Shown here: positions 1 to 5,748 of the stretch, in pieces
How positions within the stretch are numbered: the first letter of the stretch is position 1
Layout: each line of letters begins with the position of its first letter
NCBI GenBank assembly: GCA_002415335.1
Contig: DHXL01000285.1
Coordinates: forward strand, 1 to 6,251
DNA length: 6,251 bases
Source: Oxalobacteraceae bacterium UBA5157
Lineage (GTDB): Bacteria > Pseudomonadota > Gammaproteobacteria > Burkholderiales > Burkholderiaceae_D
Direction: 5' to 3'
Translations under genes and position numbers: made by a program
The notes under the pieces: generated by a model
The model's input: the letters and a program-made list of their open reading frames with translations, nothing else
Told to the model about the DNA's origin: nothing
Database searches by the model: none

Positions 1-215
1 TGATCGTGGAAGTGCTGGTGGTCGGGGACGTACAAGACCTCTATCACTTTACCAGCGAAATTCTCCCCCGAATTGCCGGGCCAGGGGTTGTCAGCCACAG
101 CGAGACATTCGTGGTGATGAAGTCACATAACAAATGGGTTAACCTGCCCCGCGGTTGTTGGGAAGAGGGCGTCGATGACGTACCCGGTGATGGCGCGGAG
201 AACGCGGCTTCCTGA
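1..215 (+). CDS. Lrp/AsnC-family transcriptional regulator, C-terminal fragment (5' end outside window)
   Basis: The reading frame is open from the left edge (first whole codon at 3) to a TGA at 213-215, giving about 70 residues. The visible part matches the ligand-binding and oligomerisation (RAM/AsnC) domain of Lrp-type regulators. It shows a hydrophobic strand ending in VVGDVQDLYHF, a helix (TSEILPRI), the turn GPGVVSHSET that corresponds to the family's usual 'pGV..s.t' segment, and a last strand with a basic end (VVMKSHNKWV). Lrp proteins are usually around 150-165 residues, so the DNA-binding helix-turn-helix half should lie upstream of the window. About 20 polar residues follow the last strand as a tail. 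Proteins of this family sense amino acids and often sit beside the transport or catabolic genes they control, which fits the downstream transporter and oxidase. Family assignment is fairly sure. The effector and target are inference. The GTG at 6 is internal, not the real start. Confidence 0.68.
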   Translation, partial: IVEVLVVGDVQDLYHFTSEILPRIAGPGVVSHSETFVVMKSHNKWVNLPRGCWEEGVDDVPGDGAENAAS

Positions 216-235
216 AAAGCCAGGAACGATTTTTT
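209..235 (+). terminator. Possible Rho-independent terminator after the Lrp-type gene
   Basis: TTCCTG (209-214) and CAGGAA (221-226) form a perfect 6-bp stem around a 6-base loop. After three bases (CGA) comes a run of six T (230-235). The stop codon lies within the left arm and loop. An alternative stem, GGCTT (206-210) with AAGCC (217-221), overlaps it. The stem is short and only half GC, so termination may be weak or partial. Confidence 0.4.
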
Positions 236-261
236 CTCCTGAAGGATGGTCCTTCGCGGAG
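236..261 (+). promoter_or_regulatory. Palindrome in the leader of the transporter operon
   Basis: GAAGGA (241-246), TGG, TCCTTC (250-255) is a perfect 6-bp inverted repeat with a 3-base centre. Outside it, CTCC (236-239) can pair with GGAG (258-261) across an uneven 1/2-base internal loop. It ends seven bases before the Shine-Dalgarno of the binding-protein gene. It could be a regulator-binding dyad or an RNA hairpin in the leader. I could not identify a convincing -35/-10 pair next to it. Confidence 0.35.
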
Positions 262-280
262 ATTATTGAGGGAGACAGAA

Positions 281-1081
281 ATGAAGATGCCGAAATTTTT
301 ACCCCCGTTATTACTCGCCGGCCTGGGTTTCCTGGGCGTCGCGGCAAGCGTCCATGCGTCTACGCTTGACGACATTCAAAAGCGCGGAGAGTTGAGAATT
401 GCGGTGCAGACTCAGGGCCCACCGTTTTCGATGATCGACAAGAATGGCGAGCGCACAGGAAGCGCGGTGGAACTTGCGAAATTGATGGCCCAGGAAATGG
501 GTGTCAAAGTGGTTTTTCTGGACCTTGACTGGGATGGACTCTTGCCTGCTCTCATTTCCGGCAAAGCTGATTTACTCGCCGCCGACATGACGCCCACCTT
601 GGCACGCGCAACGAAAGTCGCCTTTACCAAGCCTTGGCTCTACGTCGGCCCGGTCGTCGCGACGAAGGAAGGCAGCAAATTCACTTCCACAAATGCATGC
701 AAAGCGCCCGGCACGAAGATCGCCGTGTTGTTTGGCAGTACAGGAGAGAAGCTTTCAAAAACCGTTTTCCCGAAGGGCGTCATCAAGAGTTACAAGGGTG
801 GCGGAACGTTGTTGCTGGATGCAGTGAAGAACGGCCAGGCAGATTGCCTGCTCAATGACAGCTCCGCAGTGGCGGGTCAATCGGCCGGATATCCCAAGGG
901 AACATTCAAGATCATGCCGGATCTGCTCGCCCGGGAACCACTGGCTTACGCAACCCGTTACGACTCTCTTGACCTTTTGACCTGGATTAATTTGTTCATC
1001 GACCAGACGACACTGGACGGCCGTCTTCAGAAGAATCTTGATTACTGGGTCAATTCGACGAAATGGAAGGAAACGCACTGA
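281..1081 (+). CDS. Amino-acid ABC transporter periplasmic substrate-binding protein (family 3 SBP)
   Basis: A 266-residue protein, normal length for polar-amino-acid binding proteins. Residues 1-26 form a signal peptide: basic start, hydrophobic core LLLAGLGFLGVAA, and a probable cut after VHA (A26/S27). The mature part opens with TLDDIQKRGELRIAV, the typical first strand of this family. Then come PPFSMIDKNGERTGSAVEL (48-65), a WDGLLPALISGKAD segment (84-97), and DMTPTLARA with R109 at the position that normally holds the ligand carboxylate. FTKPW follows (115-119), then GSTGE (152-156) in the second lobe and D193 in LLNDSS, where an acid normally holds the amino group. C140 and C189 could form a disulfide. 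The start at 281 follows GAGGGAG (268-274) at six bases; a TTG at 266 is in frame but lies across that ribosome site. It is first in the transporter operon. The ligand is an amino or imino acid, identity unknown. Confidence 0.92.
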   Translation: MKMPKFLPPLLLAGLGFLGVAASVHASTLDDIQKRGELRIAVQTQGPPFSMIDKNGERTGSAVELAKLMAQEMGVKVVFLDLDWDGLLPALISGKADLLAADMTPTLARATKVAFTKPWLYVGPVVATKEGSKFTSTNACKAPGTKIAVLFGSTGEKLSKTVFPKGVIKSYKGGGTLLLDAVKNGQADCLLNDSSAVAGQSAGYPKGTFKIMPDLLAREPLAYATRYDSLDLLTWINLFIDQTTLDGRLQKNLDYWVNSTKWKETH

Positions 1082-1102
1082 GCATCTGATCGGAGCCTGG
1101 GT

Positions 1103-1129
1103 TCGGCGTCGTTTTCTAAATGACGCCGA
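1103..1129 (+). repeat. Strong intercistronic hairpin between binding-protein and permease genes
   Basis: TCGGCGTC (1103-1110) and GACGCCGA (1122-1129) pair perfectly. The stem extends inward through a G-T pair and three T-A pairs (1111-1114 with 1118-1121), leaving the three-base loop TCT: 12 pairs in total. No T-run follows (ATTCCAAC), so it does not look like a simple terminator. Its place just after the binding-protein gene suits a structure that protects the upstream message or trims read-through, giving more binding protein than permease. That role is inferred from other transporters. Confidence 0.6.
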
Positions 1130-1166
1130 TTCCAACGCTCACACCTTGCCAAAAATTGGATAGTTC

Positions 1167-1835
1167 ATGTTATTGAATCTGAATTTTCGGGTGATATTGG
1201 AAACACTGCCCGATTTTTGGATGGGATTCGTATCCACGTTATCGATTTCGTCAGCAGCCTTTGCCGGCGCCCTTGGCATCGGCATTGTCGCTTGTGCGAT
1301 GAGTATTCAGCCGTCCCGTTTTCTGCGGGTTCCAGCGGTCGCTTATGTGGATGTGATACGTGCGACCCCGCTGCTGGCGCAGCTCTATTTCTTGTATTTC
1401 GGCTTGCCGAGTTTCGGCGTGATCATGCCGGAAATCGCGATCGGAATCATCGCCCTCTCCATAAACAGTGGCGCATACGTCAGTGAAATCATCCGCTCGG
1501 GAATCATCTCGATCCCGAAAGGGCAGGTTGAAGCCAGTGCCAGCTCGGGAATGAGCTATTGGCAGCAAATGCGCCTCATCGTCCTGCCGCAGGCGCTGCG
1601 TCCCATGGTGTCGCCATTGATCGGGCAGGCCATTGTGCTGGTCAAGGACTCGTCATTGCTGTCGCTGATTTCGGTGCTGGAGTTGACCCGTGCAGGGCAG
1701 ACCCTGGCCAATGACCGGTTCATGCCAGTCGAGGGATTGACCACCACCGCCGCGGGCTACCTGATTATCTATTTCGGACTGAAATTGATGGCCGCCGCCT
1801 GGAGCCGTATCAATCACCCATTTGTACGCCACTGA
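1167..1835 (+). CDS. Amino-acid ABC transporter permease (HisM/HisQ-type), first of two
   Basis: A 222-residue inner-membrane protein, the usual size for these permeases, with about five hydrophobic segments. The start is TLPDFWMGFVSTLSISS, as in HisM/GlnP proteins. DVIRATPLLAQLYFLYFGLP (62-81) matches the conserved 'R.TP.l.ql....yglP' segment. The cytoplasmic EAA loop is at 122-141 (EASASSG, then IVLPQA), the contact point for the ATPase. VKDSSLLSLISVLELTR (159-175) is the conserved stretch after it. The start at 1167 is the first ATG after an in-frame stop at 1161-1163. Its ribosome site is poor: only GGA at 1158-1160. Together with the hairpin upstream this suggests lower expression than the binding protein. 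It would pair with the permease encoded next to form the membrane channel. Confidence 0.93.
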   Translation: MLLNLNFRVILETLPDFWMGFVSTLSISSAAFAGALGIGIVACAMSIQPSRFLRVPAVAYVDVIRATPLLAQLYFLYFGLPSFGVIMPEIAIGIIALSINSGAYVSEIIRSGIISIPKGQVEASASSGMSYWQQMRLIVLPQALRPMVSPLIGQAIVLVKDSSLLSLISVLELTRAGQTLANDRFMPVEGLTTTAAGYLIIYFGLKLMAAAWSRINHPFVRH

Positions 1836-1846
1836 AGGCCATGACC

Positions 1847-2500
1847 ATGTTTCTGGATCAACTACACGGTGTCGCTCTCTACTATCCTGTCATTCTGAAG
1901 GGTTTGGGCATGACCCTTGCGCTGTCGTTCATCGGAATTGTCGCCGGGGGAATCGTCGGATTCATACTGGGGGTGGGCCGCGCGAGCGTTCACAAGCCGA
2001 TCAGTTTCATCGTCGGTGCCTACACCGATATCTTTCGCGGTACACCGGTGCTCGTTCAGGTCTTTGTCGTCTTCTTTGTGCTTCCGGAGGCGGGCATCGA
2101 ACTTGACTCTTTTACTGCGGGTGCCGTCGCGCTGTCCAATATTGCTGCCTGCTTTATTTCTGAAATTGTTGCTTCCGGCATCAGGGCCGTACCGGTTGGA
2201 CAGTTGGAAGCGGCCGCATCCGCCGGCCTCACGCGCTTGCAGCAGCTCAGGCTGATCGTACTACCACAAGCCACCAAAATGATCGTACCCGCACTCGTGG
2301 GCCAATTCGTCTTGTTGGTGAAGGATTCATCGGTTGTCTCCGCGATTGGCCTGCTCGACCTGACTCGGTCCGGTTGGGTGGTCGTCCAAAATATTCCCAA
2401 CGGATTGCTCGTGTTTACCGTGGTGGGAACAGGGTATTTTCTTATCTGTTACCCGCTGCTCTACTTGTCTCGCGGGATGGAAAAGCACCAAGCCCATTGA
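1847..2500 (+). CDS. Amino-acid ABC transporter permease (HisM/HisQ-type), second of two
   Basis: A 217-residue multi-pass inner-membrane permease, paralogous to the one before it. It shows the same layout: the N-terminal GLGMTLALSFIGIV segment, DIFRGTPVLVQVFVVFFVLP (61-80), and an EAA loop with the canonical EAAASAG (121-127) and IVLPQA (137-142). VKDSSVVSAIGLLDLTRSG (158-176) follows. Two ATG codons are in frame, 1841 and 1847. GAAGG at 1834-1838, overlapping the preceding gene's stop, lies 2 bases from the first and 8 from the second, so 1847 is preferred; 1841 would add only two residues. The gene begins 11 bases after the first permease ends, implying translational coupling. Two different permeases imply a heterodimeric channel, as in HisQM, although each could in principle homodimerise. 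Confidence 0.92.
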   Translation: MFLDQLHGVALYYPVILKGLGMTLALSFIGIVAGGIVGFILGVGRASVHKPISFIVGAYTDIFRGTPVLVQVFVVFFVLPEAGIELDSFTAGAVALSNIAACFISEIVASGIRAVPVGQLEAAASAGLTRLQQLRLIVLPQATKMIVPALVGQFVLLVKDSSVVSAIGLLDLTRSGWVVVQNIPNGLLVFTVVGTGYFLICYPLLYLSRGMEKHQAH

Positions 2501-2533
2501 TAGCCGAAATGCGAACGGCGAGGAAGATCCAGA

Positions 2534-3259
2534 ATGATCAAATTTAACGACTTGAATAAATGGTATGGCCCGCATCACGTCCTGCAGAATATCAACCTCA
2601 ACGTCGCCATGGGAGAAGTGGTGGTGGTGTGCGGGCCCAGCGGTTCGGGGAAGAGCACACTGATCCGGTGTGTCAACGGCCTGGAAAAATTTCAAAGTGG
2701 CTCGTTGACGGTCAATAATGAGTCGGTCACCAATGAAAGCCGCCTCAGACAGCTTCGGATGGAGCTCGGCTTTGTGTTCCAGCAGTTTAATCTTTACCCC
2801 CACAAGACGGCGCTCGAAAATGTCACGCTGGCGCCGATTCATGTCCGGAAGCTATCCAGGAAAGAAGCCATCAGCCGCGGTCAGGCGCTATTGGAAAAAG
2901 TCGGTCTGGCAGATAAATTCAATTCATATCCTCAGCAGTTGTCGGGAGGGCAGCAGCAGCGGGTGGCGATCGCCCGCAGCCTGTGCATGGAGCCGGAGGT
3001 CATGCTATTTGACGAGCCAACCTCGGCGCTTGACCCTGAGATGATCAACGAAGTCCTGGGTGTGATGGTCTCCCTGGCAAAAGACGGAATGACGATGATT
3101 GTTGTCACCCATGAAATGGGCTTTGCCCGCAAGGTTGCCGACAGAGTGGCATTTATCGACAAAGGGGTTATTGTCGAAATTGCCGAGCCTGAAACCTTCT
3201 TTGCAGCGCCCGAGAACGAGCGAACGCGTGAATTCCTGAGCAAGATTCTTCATCACTAG
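2534..3259 (+). CDS. Amino-acid ABC transporter ATP-binding protein (GlnQ/HisP-type)
   Basis: A 241-residue cytoplasmic ATPase that powers the two permeases, typical length for the GlnQ/HisP group. All catalytic motifs are intact: Walker A GPSGSGKST (34-42), Q-loop Q83 in VFQQFNLYPH, ABC signature LSGGQQQR (136-143), Walker B VMLFDEP (156-162) with catalytic E161, D-loop SALD (164-167), and switch H193 in VVTHEMGFA. The stretch FNLYPHKTALENV is characteristic of polar-amino-acid ATPases. The ATG at 2534 has AGGAAG (2521-2526) seven bases upstream. It lies 33 bases after the second permease gene, with no terminator between. Its presence with a binding protein and two permeases makes the importer complete. 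Confidence 0.96.
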   Translation: MIKFNDLNKWYGPHHVLQNINLNVAMGEVVVVCGPSGSGKSTLIRCVNGLEKFQSGSLTVNNESVTNESRLRQLRMELGFVFQQFNLYPHKTALENVTLAPIHVRKLSRKEAISRGQALLEKVGLADKFNSYPQQLSGGQQQRVAIARSLCMEPEVMLFDEPTSALDPEMINEVLGVMVSLAKDGMTMIVVTHEMGFARKVADRVAFIDKGVIVEIAEPETFFAAPENERTREFLSKILHH

Positions 3260-3306
3260 ATACCAGCGATATTCCAGATCGTGCAGGCACTTCAGAAAGA
3301 TAGGTC

Positions 3307-4581
3307 ATGAGTCACATGGGCACAAAGGATGGGAATGGCCGAGGTACTGTCGCTGTTGTCGGAGCCGGCGTCGTGGGTGCTGCCACCGCCTTGGCCCTGG
3401 CAAGCGAGGGCTACCTGGTTACCGTCTTCGATCACGGCGAAGTCGGTGCTGGAACAAGCTCAGGAAATGCCGGCGGCATTGTCACGGGCGCGGTAACGCC
3501 CACTGCCACGCCTGGTGTTATTCGCTCCATTCCATCGTACATGCTGGACCCGAATGGCGCCGCCGTTCTGCGTCCCGCCTATCTTTTTCAGGCGATTCCA
3601 TGGCTTGTCCGTTTTGTCGAGGCGGGTCGCCCCAAGCGGGTTTCTAGCATTGCCAAGGCACTTCAGCCCCTCGTCTCCCATGCCATGGAAGCGCACCTGA
3701 CCTTGGCTGACTTGAGCCAGGCGCGTGGCCTGATTCAGCCGGTGGGCTGGTTGAAGGTTTACGGGTCGGAGGCAGGGTTTTCAGGAAACGCCCTTGAGCG
3801 AGAATTGATGACGCGGCATGGCGTGAATTTTTCCATCCTCAATGCCGGCGAGGTTGCCGATCTTGAACCCAGGCTGAGCAAAAATGCGTACACGTGCGGC
3901 TTGTTCCAGCCCGACAGCGGTTTCGTCAATTACCCGCTTGCGTTGACGCATGCCTATTTTGAGGCCGCGCGTGAACGTCGGGCGCAACACGTTCAAGAGA
4001 GCGTCCTGGAAGTTCGACCCGCGCAGGGCGGCATCTCAATTAGAACAGACCGAACCATGCGGCTGTTCGATTCGGTAGTGGTCGCGGCCGGCGCATGGTC
4101 AAAGCGATTCGCAACGCAAATAGGTGACCGTGTCAGCCTCGACACCGAGCGCGGTTACCATCTCTCGTTCGCTTTGACGGCGGATCAATTGCTTCGTCGC
4201 CCGGTCTGCTTCCCGGAAAATAATTGTGTCCTGTCGCCGATGCACGACGGCATCTCGCTGGTCAGCGGCGATGAATTAGCAGGACTGAATGCACCGCCTG
4301 ACTATCGGCGTATCCGTGCGCTGGCGCCCTTTGCCCGCACCGTGTTGCCCGAGCTTACGGGGCAAACGATTCAACGTGAATGGATGGGCTATCGGCCATC
4401 GACACCGGATTCATTGCCGGTGATCGGGCGGTCACCACGCTGCAGAAATGTGTACTACGCCTTCGGGCACGGTCATTTGGGACTGACCTTGTCAGCCATT
4501 ACGGCCAAATTGATTGCCGGTATCGTCAGTGAACGCCCGGAGCCATTTGACATCAATCCCTATCGCATCAACAGATTCTAG
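3307..4581 (+). CDS. FAD-dependent oxidoreductase of the D-amino-acid dehydrogenase (DadA/DAO) family
   Basis: A 424-residue flavoprotein, expected to oxidise an amino acid, most likely a D-amino acid or cyclic imino acid, to the imino/keto product and pass electrons to the respiratory chain. The N-terminal FAD fold has GAGVVG (19-24) with D42 ending the second strand, then AGTSSGNAGGIV (48-59), a DadA-like segment around the flavin. VVVAAGAWSKRF is the second dinucleotide-contact strand. The C-terminal block GYRPSTPDSLPVIGRS (361-376) and FGHGHLGLT (386-394) is diagnostic of DAO-fold dehydrogenases. The starts 3307 and 3316 are both possible; AGAAAGA lies six bases before 3307. It is the last gene of the unit, 47 bases after the ATPase, with no terminator between. 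This architecture resembles D-amino-acid and hydroxyproline catabolic clusters, but the substrate cannot be fixed here. It diverges from E. coli DadA, so no symbol is given. Confidence 0.88.
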   Translation: MSHMGTKDGNGRGTVAVVGAGVVGAATALALASEGYLVTVFDHGEVGAGTSSGNAGGIVTGAVTPTATPGVIRSIPSYMLDPNGAAVLRPAYLFQAIPWLVRFVEAGRPKRVSSIAKALQPLVSHAMEAHLTLADLSQARGLIQPVGWLKVYGSEAGFSGNALERELMTRHGVNFSILNAGEVADLEPRLSKNAYTCGLFQPDSGFVNYPLALTHAYFEAARERRAQHVQESVLEVRPAQGGISIRTDRTMRLFDSVVVAAGAWSKRFATQIGDRVSLDTERGYHLSFALTADQLLRRPVCFPENNCVLSPMHDGISLVSGDELAGLNAPPDYRRIRALAPFARTVLPELTGQTIQREWMGYRPSTPDSLPVIGRSPRCRNVYYAFGHGHLGLTLSAITAKLIAGIVSERPEPFDINPYRINRF

Positions 4582-4606
4582 GTCTCTCGCCGCCCTCAAG
4601 AGAGAC
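4582..4606 (+). terminator. Hairpin immediately after the oxidoreductase stop codon
   Basis: GTCTCTC (4582-4588) and GAGAGAC (4600-4606) form a perfect 7-bp stem around an 11-base loop, starting one base after the stop codon ends. No T-run follows (GGCTCGGG), so it may be a transcript 3'-end or stabilising structure, or help Rho-dependent termination. Its position at the end of the operon supports an end-of-message role. Confidence 0.4.
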
Positions 4607-4750
4607 GGCTCGGGCGCGTGACCGCACAAGCCGGCACCGGTGGTGGTTCTGACTTCCGCAGAATGTTGCCTCATTGAAAAACCCATATTAGGACGACGCA
4701 ACTTGCAAACAAATTGCAGAAGACAGCGTGTAATTTGAGCAAAATCAATG

Positions 4751-4801
4751 TTGGCAATTAGGAATTTTATTAAATTAAAATATCCGAGGAGTGAGTTGAC
4801 A
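4751..4801 (+). promoter_or_regulatory. Candidate promoter elements for the lipoprotein operon
   Basis: TTGGCA (4751-4756) and TAAAAT (4776-4781) each differ by one base from the sigma-70 -35 and -10 hexamers, but are 19 bases apart, longer than the ideal 17. The region is AT-rich, as promoters often are. A perfect -35 hexamer TTGACA occurs at 4796-4801, but its best -10 partner (GCTAAC, 4821-4826) is poor. At least one promoter here is likely because the next genes follow a probable transcript end. Which hexamers are used is uncertain. Confidence 0.3.
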
Positions 4802-4837
4802 GCGATCGTGCCGGATCAACGCTAACGGTCCGATCGC
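4802..4837 (+). promoter_or_regulatory. Dyad-symmetric element (operator or leader hairpin) upstream of the lipoprotein gene
   Basis: GCGATCG (4802-4808) is mirrored by CGATCGC (4831-4837). Inside these arms, CCG (4811-4813) is mirrored by CGG (4826-4828), separated on each side by two unpaired bases, so the symmetry is exact in layout. The dyad begins right after a perfect TTGACA and ends 36 bases before the lipoprotein start. It could be a repressor site overlapping a promoter or a hairpin in the leader RNA. An A-rich stretch (CAAAAATAAAT) follows, not a T-run, so it is not a + strand terminator. Confidence 0.45.
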
Positions 4838-4873
4838 CGCAAAAATAAATCGCCTCGATTGCCAGGATCAAAA

Positions 4874-5110
4874 ATGAAAAGAACGGCCAAGATGCTCCTT
4901 CCGGCCATGGCCGTTCTAGCGGGTTGTGCCGGCACGGACAGCTATCTGGCTAGTCGAAGCAACATGGCCGGGATGCCCCCCGTCTTTGACATGGAGACCA
5001 CCGCCGGTACACGAGCCGTCGCCGGCGATGTGACAGACGCCCTCAGTCAGAATACCAAGCGGATTGATCATGACACCCCCCCTACAACTGGGGAAATCCG
5101 CCCCCGATGA
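4874..5110 (+). CDS. Small putative lipoprotein
   Basis: A 78-residue protein with a lipoprotein signal: basic start MKRTAK, hydrophobic core MLLPAMAV, lipobox LAGC with C18 as the predicted lipid-bearing residue. Residue +2 is A, not D, so sorting to the outer membrane would be expected. The 60-residue mature part is polar and low in large hydrophobics, with no domain I recognise. The ATG at 4874 follows AGGA (4864-4867) at six bases; a TTG at 4859 is in frame but lies upstream of that ribosome site. The last 41 bases overlap the hydrolase gene in another frame, so the two are probably translationally coupled. A 9-bp inverted repeat lies in codons 3-15. Its role is unknown: a tether, partner or chaperone for the hydrolase would fit the context but is not shown. 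Confidence 0.65.
   Translation: MKRTAKMLLPAMAVLAGCAGTDSYLASRSNMAGMPPVFDMETTAGTRAVAGDVTDALSQNTKRIDHDTPPTTGEIRPR
4880..4917 (+). repeat. 9-bp inverted repeat inside the start of the lipoprotein gene
   Basis: AGAACGGCC (4880-4888) is exactly mirrored by GGCCGTTCT (4909-4917) across 20 bases. The right side also contains the self-complementary CGGCCATGGCCG (4902-4913). The structure begins four bases after the start codon and spans most of the signal-peptide codons. It could form an RNA hairpin that slows early translation, or be a by-product of codon choice. Confidence 0.4.
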
Positions 5111-5732
5111 GTCGGGTCGACTCACGCTTGCCACTATCGCGGCAAGGCCCGGCAATCGCGGCGAATCATGGTCTCGCCAATCTCTTGTTCATTTCAGTGC
5201 TGCCGTCGAAAAACCTGCCGTTACGCATGCCGTTATCCTGGTTGGAGGCATCCACGAGACGTCGCACTATTTCGATAGATGGGTTCCGGCGCTGGCTTCT
5301 CCGGACACTGTGGTGTTTGACTGGGGCCACAACCACCAGTCCATGTCGATGGGGGAGGGTGCAAAGTTACTGGCTGCAAGAATTAGTGAGCTGAGAACGC
5401 GAGGCATCACCGGCGTGACGATTGTTGCCCATAGCATGGGCGGGCTGATCGCCAAAGGCGCGATCGACGAATTATCGCGCAACGGCGAAGCGCAAGACGT
5501 CGCCCATCTGGAAATATGGGTATTCGGAACGCCGTGGGGCGGCTATGCGCTGGCTGACCTGGCTTCGTTCTTTCCAGCGGCGGAGACGATCAGTTTCGCA
5601 ATCGGCTATCCGATGGGGCCTGATATCGGTCCGCACAGCGATTACATGAGAAGCCTGGCGCAGCCGATGCCTGCTAATGGCGTGTTGCGTATCTATCTCG
5701 GAACTGACGACGAGCGTCGACCACATTCATGA
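5070..5732 (+). CDS. Alpha/beta-hydrolase (lipase/esterase-like), apparently lacking the usual C-terminal catalytic histidine
   Basis: A 220-residue protein without signal peptide, so probably cytoplasmic. The alpha/beta-hydrolase core is clear: strand HAVILVGGIHETSHYFDRW (53-71) with the oxyanion-type turn, VVFDWGHNH (81-89), and the nucleophile elbow VAHSMGG (119-125) with S122. IWVFGTPWGG (149-158) follows, as in lipases, and then LRIYLGTDDE (206-215), whose D213 or D214 is the expected catalytic acid. In the family the histidine usually comes some 20-30 residues further on. Here the protein stops after RRPHS, leaving only H219. Two TGA codons in a row end it, and no other frame downstream resembles a hydrolase tail. 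The ATG at 5070 has a weak AGCGGA (5058-5063) upstream; a TTG at 5064 is in frame. It may be a diverged enzyme, an inactive relative, or truncated. The substrate is unknown. Confidence 0.75.
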   Translation: MTPPLQLGKSAPDESGRLTLATIAARPGNRGESWSRQSLVHFSAAVEKPAVTHAVILVGGIHETSHYFDRWVPALASPDTVVFDWGHNHQSMSMGEGAKLLAARISELRTRGITGVTIVAHSMGGLIAKGAIDELSRNGEAQDVAHLEIWVFGTPWGGYALADLASFFPAAETISFAIGYPMGPDIGPHSDYMRSLAQPMPANGVLRIYLGTDDERRPHS

Positions 5733-5748
5733 TGATCAGGGCAACGTG

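Larger units (their letters stand above)
4607..4873. other. Intergenic region between the transporter/oxidase unit and the lipoprotein set
   Basis: Together with the hairpin before it, this makes about 290 bases without a supported gene. The first part is GC-rich and featureless. From about 4690 to 4790 it becomes markedly AT-rich (for example GGAATTTTATTAAATTAAAA at 4761-4780, part of a small AT dyad with arms ATTTTA 4764-4769 and TAAAAT 4776-4781). The last part holds the promoter-like hexamers and dyad listed separately. A short minus-strand frame reaching into this region has no recognisable domain. Confidence 0.6.

Noticed and set aside
266..280. TTG at 266 as the start of the binding-protein gene
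   Set aside because: It would place the initiation codon across the GAGGGAG ribosome site of the better ATG at 281 and add charged residues before a normal signal peptide.
755..1135. Minus-strand open frame of 126 codons opposite the binding-protein gene
   Set aside because: It lies opposite well-supported binding-protein sequence and the intercistronic hairpin; no domain or convincing start signal.
1822..2106. Second + strand frame overlapping the second permease
   Set aside because: Arginine-, cysteine- and glycine-rich translation typical of an out-of-frame reading of a membrane protein gene.
2327..2842. Minus-strand open frame of 171 codons across the second permease and ATPase genes
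   Set aside because: It is antisense to two genes with intact family motifs, and its translation has no recognisable domain.
4492..4701. Minus-strand open frame at the end of the oxidoreductase gene
   Set aside because: Mostly antisense to conserved oxidoreductase codons, with no domain and no clear ribosome site.
4831..4850. Dyad 4802-4837 as a terminator
   Set aside because: It is followed by an A-rich, not T-rich, stretch on the + strand, and no A-run adjoins its left side to provide a U-tract for minus-strand transcription.
5677..5748. Upstream extension of the unknown protein to the ATG at 5677, or a frameshift joining it to the hydrolase
   Set aside because: No ribosome site at 5677, a good one before 5749, and neither the extension nor the downstream protein resembles an alpha/beta-hydrolase C-terminus.
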